From Massilia polaris (GTDB lineage: Bacteria; Pseudomonadota; Gammaproteobacteria; Burkholderiales; Burkholderiaceae_D), in NCBI RefSeq assembly GCF_012927275.1, contig NZ_JABBGG010000008.1:155956-219955 (forward strand): 64,000 nucleotides of DNA, read 5' to 3'. This document shows positions 43,872 through 53,282 of the stretch, piece by piece (within the stretch, counting starts at the first letter, position 1; every line of letters starts with the position of its first letter). The translations under genes were made by a program, and so were the position numbers. The notes under the pieces were generated by a model. That model saw nothing but the letters and a program-made list of their open reading frames with translations, ran no database searches and was not told where the DNA came from.

Positions 43872-44372
43872 ATGTACACCACCCCCGAATCCAGCACCCG
43901 CCCCGATTACGCCATGCTCACCCGCCAGGTGACCAGCATCCTCGAAGGCGAACGAGACCTGACCGCGAACGCTTCGCAGTTTTCCGCATTTGTTTACGAC
44001 ACCATCGCCGAATTGAACTGGGCCGGCTTCTACCTGACGGTCCCGTCGAAAAAAGGCGACGTCCAGGACCTGCTGGTCGGGCCGTTCCAGGGCAAAGTGG
44101 CTTGTGCGCGCATTCCCTTCGGACGCGGCGTGTGTGGCGCCTCCGCCGTGGAGCGGCGCACGATCGTGGTGGCGGACGTGCATGCGTTCCCCGGACATAT
44201 CGCGTGCGACTCGGCCTCGAATGCGGAGATCGTGATCCCGCTGGTCAAGGACGGCAAACTGATCGGCGTGTTCGATATCGACAGCCCGGCGCTGAACCGT
44301 TTTTCCGACGAAGACCGCGCGGGACTGGAAGCGATGGTGGCGGCCTTCCTCGACGCGACCGACTGCGCTTAA
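43872..44372 (+). CDS. msrC: Free methionine-(R)-sulfoxide reductase (GAF domain)
   Basis: 166 residues. GAF fold with the fRMsr signature: NWAGFYLTV, LLVGPFQGKVACARIPFGRG, VCGASAVERRTIVVADVHAF and IACDSASNAEIVIPL. The three conserved Cys (in KVACAR, GVCGAS and IACDS) correspond to the catalytic and resolving residues. It reduces free methionine-R-sulfoxide using thioredoxin. It follows hexR by 32 bp and may share its transcript, providing oxidative-stress protection alongside NADPH-producing zwf. Confidence 0.93.
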   Translation: MYTTPESSTRPDYAMLTRQVTSILEGERDLTANASQFSAFVYDTIAELNWAGFYLTVPSKKGDVQDLLVGPFQGKVACARIPFGRGVCGASAVERRTIVVADVHAFPGHIACDSASNAEIVIPLVKDGKLIGVFDIDSPALNRFSDEDRAGLEAMVAAFLDATDCA

Positions 44373-44433
44373 GGCGCGCATATCGAGCGTGGTTGTACAA
44401 TAGCGGCTGATTTTTCTACACAATTGGCCAGCC

Positions 44434-45366
44434 ATGAATCAACTCGAACAACTTAAACAATTTACCAAGGTTGTCGCCGACACCGGCGACTTCCAGTCGA
44501 TCAAGCAGTACACCCCGCTCGACGCCACCACCAACCCTTCGCTGATCCTGAAGGCGGTCCAGAAGCCTGAATACCGCCCGCTGCTGGATAAAGCCGTGCA
44601 GGACAACCCTGGCCTGTCGATCGACGAAGTGGTCGACCGCCTGCTAATCGCGTTCGGCACCGAAATCCTGAAGTTTGTCCCGGGCCGCGTCTCGACCGAG
44701 ATCGACGCCGCCCTGTCGTTCGATACCGAAGCGACCGTGGCCAAGGGCCGTGAGCTGATCGCCCTGTACCAGGCGGCCGGCGTGTCGCGCGAGCGCGTGC
44801 TGATCAAGATCGCGTCGACCTGGGAAGGCATCCGCGCGTCGGAGATCCTGGAGAAGGAAGGCATCCGCACCAACATGACGCTGCTGTTCTCGCTGTGCCA
44901 GGCCATCGCCTGCGCCGAAGCGGGTTCCCAGCTGATTTCGCCTTTCGTCGGCCGCATCTACGACTGGTACAAGAAGTCGACCGGCCAGGAATACACCGGT
45001 GCGGACGACCCGGGCGTCCAGTCGGTCAAGCGCATCTACGACTACTACCGCAAGTTCGGCTACAACACCGAAGTGATGGGTGCGAGCTTCCGTAACACGT
45101 CGCAGATCCTCGAACTGGCCGGTTGCGACCTGCTGACCATCAGCCCGGACCTGCTGCAAAAGCTGGCCGATACCGAAGGCGCGGTCGAGCGCAAGCTCGA
45201 CGCCGATGCGGCGCCCGTGGATATGGAAAAGCTGTCGGTCGACGAAAAGACCTTCCGCTTCATGCTGAATGAAGACGCGATGGCGACCGAGAAGCTGGCC
45301 GAAGGTATCCGCGCGTTCTGCGTGGACTCGGCCAAGCTGAAACAGATGATCGCCGGGATGCGCTAA
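44434..45366 (+). CDS. tal: Transaldolase (TalB type)
   Basis: 310 residues. Schiff-base Lys125 in [17 protein letters not shown], Asp30 in [14 protein letters not shown], and the [17 protein letters not shown] and [20 protein letters not shown] segments are diagnostic. Longer than the TalC group and like E. coli TalB. It transfers dihydroxyacetone units in the non-oxidative pentose phosphate branch, connecting rpiA and pgi products. Its own promoter is possible in the 61-bp gap after the reductase gene (TTGTACAATAGC near 44394). Confidence 0.97.
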   Translation: MNQLEQLKQFTKVVADTGDFQSIKQYTPLDATTNPSLILKAVQKPEYRPLLDKAVQDNPGLSIDEVVDRLLIAFGTEILKFVPGRVSTEIDAALSFDTEATVAKGRELIALYQAAGVSRERVLIKIASTWEGIRASEILEKEGIRTNMTLLFSLCQAIACAEAGSQLISPFVGRIYDWYKKSTGQEYTGADDPGVQSVKRIYDYYRKFGYNTEVMGASFRNTSQILELAGCDLLTISPDLLQKLADTEGAVERKLDADAAPVDMEKLSVDEKTFRFMLNEDAMATEKLAEGIRAFCVDSAKLKQMIAGMR

Positions 45367-45385
45367 CCAGCCGCGCCATCAACAA

Positions 45386-45414
45386 CGTCGTTTCCGGCAA
45401 TGCCGGAAACGACG
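45386..45414. terminator. Perfect 13-bp hairpin after tal
   Basis: CGTCGTTTCCGGC, loop AAT, GCCGGAAACGACG. It lies 20 nt past the tal stop and 70 nt before the convergent TetR gene end. No T run follows on either strand. Termination by hairpin alone, or transcript protection, is inferred. Confidence 0.55.
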
Positions 45415-45484
45415 CAGCAGGTCGAATCGGTGATCAAAAAATAGCGACGCGAAGCGCAGGAGCGTGTAGTCTTGCTACCAATAA

Positions 45485-46105
45485 TTATTGGACCACTCGG
45501 AGGCATTCGAGGTGCGTATCGACGATCTGCTCCCCTACCTTCACCAGGTCGAACGACTGCGGCTCGAGCAGCCACGCCCGCAACAGCCCGTCGATCAGCG
45601 CGAACAAGCCCAACGCCACTAATGCCGGATCGACGTCGGGTTTTAACAAGCCATGTTCGACGCCGATCTTGATCCTGCCTTCGCACGTCGCCATCCACTG
45701 CTCCTTCCACTCCGCGCGCCGCCGGCGCACCGCGTTCATCTCCTCCACCAGTTCCATCTTCAGCGTGGCGATTTCAAAAGCGCGCCGCGCCCTCTGGTCG
45801 TCCACCGTCAGCCTGAACACGCACACAATATACTCGTGCAGGTCGGCCAGCGGATCATCCGGGCACTGCTTCTCGAGCAGGTACAGCGCCGACTCCAGCG
45901 GCATCTTCGCGCGTTCCATCAGCGCGTTGAACAAGGCGGCCTTGTCCTCGAAATGCCAGTAAATCGCGCCGCGCGTCAGGCCCGCGGTGGTGGCGATGTG
46001 CTGCAGCGTGGTGTGCGCCACGCCCTGCGTGACGAACAGTTGCTCGGCGGCGTCAAGGATGCTGTCGCGGGTCGCGAGCGCGTCTTCCTTAGTCTTGCGA
46101 ACCAT
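45485..46105 (-). CDS. TetR/AcrR-family repressor of the adjacent RND pump
   Basis: 206 residues from ATG 46105 (MVRKTKEDALATRDSILDAA). The TetR helix-turn-helix LQHIATTAGLTRGAIYWHFEDKAALF is AcrR/TtgR-like, followed by the longer ligand-binding domain (about 80-200). Divergent from the adaptor-pump-channel operon with 144 bp between start codons, the classical position of local RND repressors that release DNA when they bind drugs. A candidate operator is at 46143. A run of eight G (46124-46131) just upstream of its start may vary in length. Confidence 0.94.
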   Translation of the reverse strand: MVRKTKEDALATRDSILDAAEQLFVTQGVAHTTLQHIATTAGLTRGAIYWHFEDKAALFNALMERAKMPLESALYLLEKQCPDDPLADLHEYIVCVFRLTVDDQRARRAFEIATLKMELVEEMNAVRRRRAEWKEQWMATCEGRIKIGVEHGLLKPDVDPALVALGLFALIDGLLRAWLLEPQSFDLVKVGEQIVDTHLECLRVVQ

Positions 46106-46142
46106 GGATACTCCGAATTTTAGGGGGGGGCAAACATTAAAC

Positions 46143-46160
46143 ATACATTCGTGATAGTAT
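46143..46160. promoter_or_regulatory. Candidate TetR-family operator between repressor and pump operon
   Basis: ATACATTCGTGATAGTAT has symmetric ends ATAC and GTAT, embedded in AACATACATTCGTGATAGTA, which resembles AcrR/TtgR operators (ACATACATT...). It is 38 bp from the repressor start and 90 bp from the adaptor start. Confidence 0.5.
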
Positions 46161-46249
46161 ATTCCAAAATCTCGAAGCCCGGGCAACATTGAACAAATAA
46201 ATTAAAAGTATCTTTGTTTCAGTATGACCCATTTTAAGGATGCACACGC

Positions 46250-47431
46250 ATGCGCCACACCCAGTCGTTCTCACCACCCATGAAGCGGATCGCTACCTGC
46301 ACCCTTGCCGCGCTGACGTTGTTGTCAGCTTGTGGCGACAAGGACAAGGCACCTGCCGCCGGCAACCGCCCGCCGCCTGAAGTCGGCGTTATCGTCACCA
46401 AATTCCAGCCGGTCGCGCTGCAGACCGAACTGCCAGGCCGCGTCGAGCCGGTGCGCGTCGCCCAGGTGCGCGCGCGGGTCAACGGCGTGGTACTCAAGCG
46501 CGAATTCACCGAGGGCAGCGAAGTCAAGGCCGGCCAGGTCCTGTTCCGCATCGACCCTGCCCCGTACGAGGCGGCGCTGAACAGCGCGCGCGCGTCGCTC
46601 GGCAAGGCGCAAGCCAACCTGACGCAGGCCAGCACCCAGGCCGACCGTTACAAGCCGCTGGTCGAAGCGAACGCCGTCAGCAAGCAGGAATACGTCAACG
46701 TGGTCGCGGCCCAGAAGCAGGCCGAAGCCGACGTCGCCGCAGCGCGCGCGTCGCTGCAGGTCGCCCAGATCAATTCGGGCTACGCCAATGTGGCCGCGCC
46801 GATCTCCGGCCGCATCGGCCGCGCCCTGGTCACCGAAGGCGCGCTGGTCTCGGCCACGGAAGCGACCCAGCTCGCCGTGGTCCAGCAGACCAATACCGTC
46901 TACGTGAACTTCACCCAGTCCGCCTCCGACCTGCAGCGTCTGCGCAAGGCCGTCGGCGGCAAGGTCCGCGGCAATGGCGCCGTTCCGGTCACCGTGCTGC
47001 TGGACGACGGCTCCGAACTGGCGCAACGCGGCAAGCTGCTGTTCTCCGACGTGACGGTCGACCCAACGTCGGGCCAGGTCACGCTGCGCGCGGAAGTGCC
47101 GAACCCCGACAACGCCCTGCTCCCTGGCCAGTACGTCCGCGTGCGCCTGTCGCAGGCCGAACTGCCGGCCGGGATCCTGGTTCCGCAACAGGCGGTAACG
47201 CGCGGCACCCAGGGCGACACCGTCATCGTGGTCGGCGCCGACGGCAAGCCTGCGCCGCGCCCTGTCAAGATCGGTTCCCAGCAAAGCGGCAACTGGATTG
47301 TCCTCGACGGCCTGAAAGAAGGCGAAAAAGTCGTCGTCGACGGCTTCCAGAAAATGATGGTGCCGGGCGCACCGGTCAAGCCGGTGCCGTTCCAGGCACC
47401 GCAGCCTGCCGCTCCCGCCGCCAGCCGCTAA
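46250..47431 (+). CDS. RND efflux periplasmic adaptor (AcrA/MexA-like lipoprotein)
   Basis: 393 residues from ATG 46250, supported by AAGGA 9 nt upstream; ATG 46280 has no ribosome binding site. The signal peptide ends in lipobox LLSAC (Cys28). Adaptor domains follow: lipoyl/barrel-sandwich halves (GRVEPVRVAQVRARVNGVVL and YANVAAPISGRIGRALV), coiled-coil hairpin between, beta-barrel and membrane-proximal domain to the Pro/Ala-rich end. It links the inner-membrane pump to the outer-membrane channel. Confidence 0.95.
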   Translation: MRHTQSFSPPMKRIATCTLAALTLLSACGDKDKAPAAGNRPPPEVGVIVTKFQPVALQTELPGRVEPVRVAQVRARVNGVVLKREFTEGSEVKAGQVLFRIDPAPYEAALNSARASLGKAQANLTQASTQADRYKPLVEANAVSKQEYVNVVAAQKQAEADVAAARASLQVAQINSGYANVAAPISGRIGRALVTEGALVSATEATQLAVVQQTNTVYVNFTQSASDLQRLRKAVGGKVRGNGAVPVTVLLDDGSELAQRGKLLFSDVTVDPTSGQVTLRAEVPNPDNALLPGQYVRVRLSQAELPAGILVPQQAVTRGTQGDTVIVVGADGKPAPRPVKIGSQQSGNWIVLDGLKEGEKVVVDGFQKMMVPGAPVKPVPFQAPQPAAPAASR

Positions 47432-47449
47432 TAGAAACAGGAATAATTC

Positions 47450-50400
47450 ATGGCTCGTTTTTTTATTGACCGCCCCATTTTTGCGTGGGTGATCGCCTTA
47501 TTCATCATGGTGATCGGTGCGGTGGCAATTACCCAATTGCCGATCGCCCAATACCCGGCCGTCGCGCCGCCATCGATTGTCGTCAACGCCGCCTACCCTG
47601 GCGCGTCCGCACAAACACTGGAGGACAGCGTCATCAGCGTCATCGAACGCGAGATGAACGGCTCCCCTGGCCTGATCTACATGGAGTCCGTCAGCCAGGC
47701 CAATGGCACCGGCTCGATCACGCTTACTTTTGAGACCGGCACCGACCCTGCACTGGCGCAGGTGGACGTGCAGAACCGTCTGAGCCGCGCTACCCCGCGC
47801 CTGCCGCAGGCGGTGGTGCAGCAGGGCGTGCGCGTCGACCAGGCCCGTTCGAACTTCCTGATGTTTACCATCCTGTCGTCGGACGATCCGAAGTGGGACC
47901 CGATCGCGCTGGGCGACTACGCCTCGCGCACCGTGCTGCCTGAAATCCAGCGTATCCCTGGCGTGGGCCAGGCGCAGCTGTTCGGCACCGAAAAGGCGAT
48001 GCGCATCTGGATCGACCCGGCCAAGCTGGTTGGCTACAACCTGTCGCCGGCAGACGTCAACAGCGCGATCCGCTCGCAGAACGCACAGGTAGCATCGGGC
48101 ACCATCGGCGACCTGCCGAACATTGGCGGCACCGCGATCACGGCGACCGTGGTCGTATCGGGCCAGCTGAGCAGCATCGAACAGTTCGGCAACATCATCC
48201 TGCGCGCGAATCCCGATGGATCGACCGTGCGCCTGAAGGACGTGGCCCGCATTGAAATCGGCGGCCAGAGCTACGCTACCTCGGCGCGCCTGAACGGCAA
48301 GCCGTCGACCGGTATCGGCGTCCAGCTGTCCGCCACCGGCAATGCGCTCGAAACCGCGCAGCTGGTACGCCAGCGCATGGACGAACTGGCGCCCTACTTC
48401 CCGCCCGGGACCAAGTACGCCATCCCTTACGACAGCTCGGCCTTCATCGACATCTCGATCAAGCAGGTCGTCACCACGCTGATTGAAGCGGTGATCCTGG
48501 TGTTCCTGGTGATGTACCTGTTCCTCCAGAACTTCCGCTACACGATCATCCCGACCATCGTTGTTCCGGTGGCGCTGCTCGGCTCCCTCGGCACGCTGCT
48601 TGCGCTGGGCTTCTCGATCAACGTGCTGACCATGTTCGGCATGGTGCTGGTGATCGGTATCGTCGTCGACGATGCGATCATCGTGGTCGAAAACGTCGAA
48701 CGCATCATGAGCGAGGAAGGCCTGCCGCCCCTCGAAGCGACCCGCAAGGCGATGAGCCAGATCTCCGGCGCAATTATCGGCGTGACCGTGGTGCTGATCT
48801 CGGTATTCGTGCCGCTGGCGTTCTTCGCCGGTGCGGTCGGCAACATCTACCGCCAGTTCTCGGCGGTGATGGTGTCGTCGATCTTCTTTTCGGCCTTCAT
48901 GGCGCTGTCCCTGACGCCGGCACTGTGCGCGCACCTGCTCAAGCCTGTCGAAGCGGGCCACCACCACGTCAAGACCGGCTTCTTCGGCTGGTTCAACCGC
49001 GGCTTCTCCAAGACCGCCAAGAACTACGAAGGATGGGTCGCCCGCATCCTGCGCCGCACCGGCCGCGCGCTGGTCGTGTTCACCGCGCTGATCGCCGTCG
49101 TCGCGCTGTTCTTCATGCGCATGCCGTCGTCGTTCCTGCCGAACGAAGACCAGGGCTCGATCATCGCCAACTTCCAGCTACCGCCTGGCGCGACGCTGGA
49201 ACGCACCGGCGCCGCCCTGAAGGAAGCGGAGGAATACATTCTCAAGCAGCCGGAAGTGGCCAGCATAGTGGGAGTCCAGGGCTTCAGCTTCTCGGGCCAG
49301 GGCCAGAACATGGCGCTCGGATTCATCACGCTGAAACCATGGGATGAGCGCAAAGGCGAAGGCCATGGCGCAGCGGACCTCGCGGGCCGCATCACCGGTC
49401 AGCTGTCGAAGGTGCGTGACGCGTTCATCTTCGCCGTCAGCCCGCCCCCGATCCCCGAGCTAGGCCGCGGAACCGGCTTCTCGTTCCGCCTGCAGGACCG
49501 TGGCGGTAACGGCCGCGAGGCCCTGCTGGCCGCGCGTAACCAGCTGCTCGGCATGGCCGGGCAGAGCAAAGTGCTGGCCGGCGTGCGTCCGGAAGGCCTG
49601 GAAGACGCGCCGCAGGTGGAGCTGCAGATCGACCGCGACAAAGCAAACGCCCTGGGCGTCAGCTTCGATGCGATCAACACCGCCATCTCGACCTCGCTCG
49701 GCTCGGCGTACATCAACGACTTTCCGAACGCCGGCCGCCTGCAGCGCGTGGTGGTCCAGGCCGATGCGCCGTCGCGCATGCAGCCGGACGACCTGCTCAA
49801 GCTGAACGCGGCCAATAACAAAGGCCAGCAAGTGCCGCTGTCGGCATTCGCCAGCACGAAGTGGGTGACGGGTCCGATGCAGACCGTACGCTACAACGGC
49901 TACCCTACCGTCCGTATCTCCGGCGACGCAGCCCCTGGCCACAGTACCGGTGAAGCGCTGGACGAGATGGAGCGCCTCGCCGGCCAGCTGCCGCAAGGCT
50001 TCGCCTTCGAATGGACCGGCCAGTCGCGTGAGGAAAAGCTGTCCGGTTCGACCGTCGGCATCCTGCTCGCGTTCGCACTGCTGGCGGTGTTCCTGTCGCT
50101 GGCGGCCCTGTACGAAAGCTGGTCGATTCCGTTCGCCGTGCTACTGGTCGTCCCGCTGGGCGTGCTGGGCTCCCTGATCGCCGCATCGCTGCGCGGTCTT
50201 GAGAACGACGTCTACTTCAAAGTCGGCCTGATTACGATTATCGGCCTGGGAGCGAAGAACGCGGTGCTGATCATCGAATTCGCAAAGGACCTGCAAGCGA
50301 AGGGCAAGCCGCTGGTTGAAGCGGCGCTGGAAGCTGCGCACCTGCGCTTCCGCCCGATCATCATGACGTCGCTCGCCTTCATCCTCGGCGTGCTGCCGCT

Positions 50401-50614
50401 GGTGATCGCAAGCGGCGCCGGATCGGCCAGCCAGCGCGCCATCGGCACCGGCGTGATGGGCGGGATGATCTTCGCGACGGCACTGGGCGTGTTCTTCGTG
50501 CCCGTGTTCTTCGTCGTGGTGCGAAAACTATTCGCAGGCAGCGAGCGCCAGCGCAAGAAATATGCGCATGAAGACGACGCTCCCCCTGCAGCAATCGAGG
50601 TAAAACATGATTAA
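47450..50614 (+). CDS. RND multidrug efflux pump (AcrB/MexB-like, HAE1 family)
   Basis: 1054 residues, typical for HAE1 pumps. Twelve membrane helices; the proton relay Asp407-Asp408 is in IGIVVDDAIIVVENVERIM, and a Lys in GLGAKNAVLIIEF corresponds to the third relay residue. Porter-domain motifs include YPAVAPPSIVVNAAYPGAS at the start and SSFLPNEDQG after helix 7. It works as a trimer that exports drugs using proton influx. Spaced 18 bp after the adaptor gene and overlapping the channel gene by 8 bp. Confidence 0.97.
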   Translation: MARFFIDRPIFAWVIALFIMVIGAVAITQLPIAQYPAVAPPSIVVNAAYPGASAQTLEDSVISVIEREMNGSPGLIYMESVSQANGTGSITLTFETGTDPALAQVDVQNRLSRATPRLPQAVVQQGVRVDQARSNFLMFTILSSDDPKWDPIALGDYASRTVLPEIQRIPGVGQAQLFGTEKAMRIWIDPAKLVGYNLSPADVNSAIRSQNAQVASGTIGDLPNIGGTAITATVVVSGQLSSIEQFGNIILRANPDGSTVRLKDVARIEIGGQSYATSARLNGKPSTGIGVQLSATGNALETAQLVRQRMDELAPYFPPGTKYAIPYDSSAFIDISIKQVVTTLIEAVILVFLVMYLFLQNFRYTIIPTIVVPVALLGSLGTLLALGFSINVLTMFGMVLVIGIVVDDAIIVVENVERIMSEEGLPPLEATRKAMSQISGAIIGVTVVLISVFVPLAFFAGAVGNIYRQFSAVMVSSIFFSAFMALSLTPALCAHLLKPVEAGHHHVKTGFFGWFNRGFSKTAKNYEGWVARILRRTGRALVVFTALIAVVALFFMRMPSSFLPNEDQGSIIANFQLPPGATLERTGAALKEAEEYILKQPEVASIVGVQGFSFSGQGQNMALGFITLKPWDERKGEGHGAADLAGRITGQLSKVRDAFIFAVSPPPIPELGRGTGFSFRLQDRGGNGREALLAARNQLLGMAGQSKVLAGVRPEGLEDAPQVELQIDRDKANALGVSFDAINTAISTSLGSAYINDFPNAGRLQRVVVQADAPSRMQPDDLLKLNAANNKGQQVPLSAFASTKWVTGPMQTVRYNGYPTVRISGDAAPGHSTGEALDEMERLAGQLPQGFAFEWTGQSREEKLSGSTVGILLAFALLAVFLSLAALYESWSIPFAVLLVVPLGVLGSLIAASLRGLENDVYFKVGLITIIGLGAKNAVLIIEFAKDLQAKGKPLVEAALEAAHLRFRPIIMTSLAFILGVLPLVIASGAGSASQRAIGTGVMGGMIFATALGVFFVPVFFVVVRKLFAGSERQRKKYAHEDDAPPAAIEVKHD

Positions 50615-52001
50615 ACGATTCACACGAACCGCCACGCCGCTGGCGCTCGCACTGGCGCTGGCAGGCTGCATGTCGCTCGCGCCGAAGTACGAGCGTCCGG
50701 CCGCGCCGGTGGCCGCAAGCTTCCCTGAACTGACGCCAGGCGCCGCCACCGGCGCCGCGGCGTCGTCCATCGCATGGCAGCAGTTCTTCGCCGACGCACG
50801 CCTGAAACAGCTGATCGAACTGGCGCTGGCCAACAACCGCGACCTGCGCGTCGCCATCCTGAACATCGAGCAGGCGCGCGCCCAGTACCAGATCCGCCGC
50901 GCCGACACGCTGCCAAGCGTGAGCGCCGGCGTCAGCGGCAGCCGCGCGGTCGAGAGCGAGGACAGCATCCGCAGCACCTATTCGGCTGGCCTGGTGGTAT
51001 CGGCCTTCGAGCTAGACCTGTTCGGCCGCGTGCGCAGCCTGTCGGACGCCGCGCTGGCGCAGTTCCTTGCCACCGAGGAAGCGCGCAAGGCCACGCATAT
51101 CAGCCTGGTGGCCTCGGTCGCCAACGCCTACCTGCAACTGCTGGCCGACGAAGAACTGCTGGCGCTGACGCAAAAGACGCTCGATGCACGCCTCGAATCG
51201 CTCAAGCTGGTCCAGCTCAAGTACGACAACGGCGTGGTGTCGAAGCTCGACCTGCAGCAGTCGCTGTCGCTGGTCGACAGCGCCCGCGTCACGCTGGCGC
51301 AGCAACAGCGCCTGCGCGCGCAGGACACCAACTTGCTGACGCTGCTGGTTGGCCAGACGCTTCCCGAGACGCTAGCACCGGGCACGACCCTGGCCGAGAC
51401 GATGCTCAGCGAACTGCCGGGCGGACTGCCGTCCGATCGGTTGGCGGTGCGCCCCGACATCCGCGCGGCGGAGCAGCAGCTGGTCGCCGCCAACGCCAAC
51501 ATCGGCGCCGCGCGCGCCAACTTCTTCCCGCGCATATCGCTGACTGGCAGCGCGGGCAGCGTCAGTTCGGAGCTGAGCGGCTTGTTCAAGAGCGGTTCGT
51601 TCGGATGGTCGTTTGCGCCGCAGATGGTGCTGCCGATCTTCGACTATGGCCGTAACAGCGCCACCCTGGGCAGCGCAAAGGCGGGCCGCGAGATTGCGGT
51701 AGCCCAGTATGAGAAGTCGATCCAGACGGCATTCCGCGAAGTGGCGGACGGACTGGCGGGACAGGCGACCTTCAGCGAGCAGCTGCGCGCGCAGCGTGCG
51801 GTGGCGGCGGCTGAAGCCGAGCGCTTCAACCTGTCGGATTTGCGATACCGCAGCGGCGCGTCCAGCTACCTCGATTTGCTCGACGCGCAGCGCTCGCTGT
51901 TCGCGGCGCAGCAGGCCGCGGTGCAGGCGAACCTGCAGCGCTTGCAGAACCAGGTGACCTTGTATCGCGTGCTTGGTGGCGGCTGGACTACTACCCAGTA
52001 A
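50607..52001 (+). CDS. Outer-membrane channel lipoprotein (OprM/NodT family)
   Basis: 464 residues. Lipoprotein signal MIKRFTRTATPLALALALAG with Cys21. Two repeated OEP (TolC-like) domains: NRDLRVAILNIEQARAQYQI and the VSKLDLQQSLSLVDSARVTL helix, DRLAVRPDIRAAEQQLVAAN, SSYLDLLDAQRSLFAAQQA. It trimerises into the exit duct for the pump encoded by the overlapping upstream gene. The palindromic repeat copy 3 follows the stop by 2 bp. Confidence 0.95.
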   Translation: MIKRFTRTATPLALALALAGCMSLAPKYERPAAPVAASFPELTPGAATGAAASSIAWQQFFADARLKQLIELALANNRDLRVAILNIEQARAQYQIRRADTLPSVSAGVSGSRAVESEDSIRSTYSAGLVVSAFELDLFGRVRSLSDAALAQFLATEEARKATHISLVASVANAYLQLLADEELLALTQKTLDARLESLKLVQLKYDNGVVSKLDLQQSLSLVDSARVTLAQQQRLRAQDTNLLTLLVGQTLPETLAPGTTLAETMLSELPGGLPSDRLAVRPDIRAAEQQLVAANANIGAARANFFPRISLTGSAGSVSSELSGLFKSGSFGWSFAPQMVLPIFDYGRNSATLGSAKAGREIAVAQYEKSIQTAFREVADGLAGQATFSEQLRAQRAVAAAEAERFNLSDLRYRSGASSYLDLLDAQRSLFAAQQAAVQANLQRLQNQVTLYRVLGGGWTTTQ

Positions 52002-52003
52002 AC

Positions 52004-52040
52004 CGTAGGGTGGAAAAGCGAAGGCGCATTCCACCCTACG
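52004..52040. repeat. Dispersed palindromic repeat, copy 3
   Basis: Perfect arms CGTAGGGTGGAA (52004-52015) and TTCCACCCTACG (52029-52040). Compared with copy 1 the arms carry compensating changes (CGG to TGG with CCG to CCA), so pairing is preserved. It lies between convergent oprM-like and hemW genes. Confidence 0.85.
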
Positions 52041-52049
52041 TATTAGCGG

Positions 52050-53282
52050 CTACAGGAACATTTGCTGCAGATCGTTCAGGAACCGCATCCCCAATTCGGT
52101 TGGTTTGATCAGCTTGTGATCGCGGTAGATCAGCCCCTTCGCTTCCGCCGCATTAAGCTGCTTCTCGATCGCGTTAATCCCCATCCCCGTCCGTTCGCCG
52201 AACAAATTCGGTTCAAACCCGCCGGTCAGCCTGAGCGCGTTAAGCATGAACTCGAACCCCATGTCTTCGCGCGCGATCTCGTATTCTTCCTGCACCGGAT
52301 TGCCGTTGCGCGCCGCTTCCATGAACGACTTCGGCTGCTTGAACCTCGCCTGCCGCAGCACGCGGTGCGGGAACGATATCTTCGAGTGCGCACCTGCGCC
52401 GATGCCGAGGTAGTCGCCAAACTCCCAGTAGTTCAGGTTATGCCGCGCCTTGCGGCCCCGCTGCGCATACGCCGACACCTCGTAGTGCTCGTATCCGGCG
52501 GCCGGCATCACCTGCGCGATCATGTCCTGCATGTCGGCGCTGGCGTCATCGTCCGGCAGCGCCGGAGGATATTTGGCGAACACCGTATTCGGCTCCATCG
52601 TCAGGTGATACAGCGACAGGTGCGGCGGCGCGAACGACAGCGCGGTGTCGAGATCCTGCTTCGCCTCAGCCAGCGTCTGGGTCGGCAACGCGTACATCAG
52701 GTCGAGGTTGAAATTATCGAAATTGGCGTGCGCGATCTCGACCGCGCGGCGTGCTTCGCCGTCGTCATGGATGCGGCCCAGCGCCTTCAGGTGCTGGGCG
52801 TTGAAGCTCTGGATGCCAATCGACAGCCGGTTGATTCCGCTCTCGCGGTACGACCGGAACTTCTCGGCTTCAAACGTTCCGGGATTGGCTTCCATCGTGA
52901 TTTCGCAGTCGCCGTCGAGCGGCAGCAGCGAACGCACATCGGACATCAGCCGGTCCAGGCCCCTGGCCGACATCAGGCTCGGCGTACCGCCGCCGATGAA
53001 AATCGTGTAGATCTTGCGGCCCCAGATCAGCGGCAGCGATTGTTCGAGGTCGAGCCGGACGGCGGCCAGGTATTCTTCTTCCGGCAGCTCGCCCTTCGCC
53101 TCATGCGAGTTGAAATCGCAGTACGGGCATTTGCGCACGCACCATGGATAGTGGATGTACAGCGACAGCGGCGGCAGCGCGGCGAGGTTCAGCGCGCCGG
53201 GCTTCAGGTATTGCAGCGCGCTGGCGGCCGGTGAACGCGGCGCCGGCTTCGTATCGCCGCTGACGACTTTAATCGGGATCAT
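52050..53282 (-). CDS. hemW: HemW, radical SAM heme chaperone / coproporphyrinogen oxidase-like
   Basis: 410 residues from ATG 53282, overlapping the rdgB stop (ATGA). The radical SAM cluster motif CVRKCPYCDF gives Cys48, Cys52 and Cys55. GGGTPSLMS binds SAM, and the HemW C-terminal domain follows (NLNYWEFGDYLGIGAGAHSK, FEFMLNALRLTGG). It lacks the extra N-terminal features of true HemN, so heme trafficking rather than coproporphyrinogen oxidation is likely. Co-transcribed with rdgB. Confidence 0.95.
   Translation of the reverse strand: MIPIKVVSGDTKPAPRSPAASALQYLKPGALNLAALPPLSLYIHYPWCVRKCPYCDFNSHEAKGELPEEEYLAAVRLDLEQSLPLIWGRKIYTIFIGGGTPSLMSARGLDRLMSDVRSLLPLDGDCEITMEANPGTFEAEKFRSYRESGINRLSIGIQSFNAQHLKALGRIHDDGEARRAVEIAHANFDNFNLDLMYALPTQTLAEAKQDLDTALSFAPPHLSLYHLTMEPNTVFAKYPPALPDDDASADMQDMIAQVMPAAGYEHYEVSAYAQRGRKARHNLNYWEFGDYLGIGAGAHSKISFPHRVLRQARFKQPKSFMEAARNGNPVQEEYEIAREDMGFEFMLNALRLTGGFEPNLFGERTGMGINAIEKQLNAAEAKGLIYRDHKLIKPTELGMRFLNDLQQMFL

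Noticed and set aside
45478..45491. Palindrome CCAATAATTATTGG at the TetR gene end
   Set aside because: It overlaps the stop codon of the repressor gene and is far from any promoter; probably chance.
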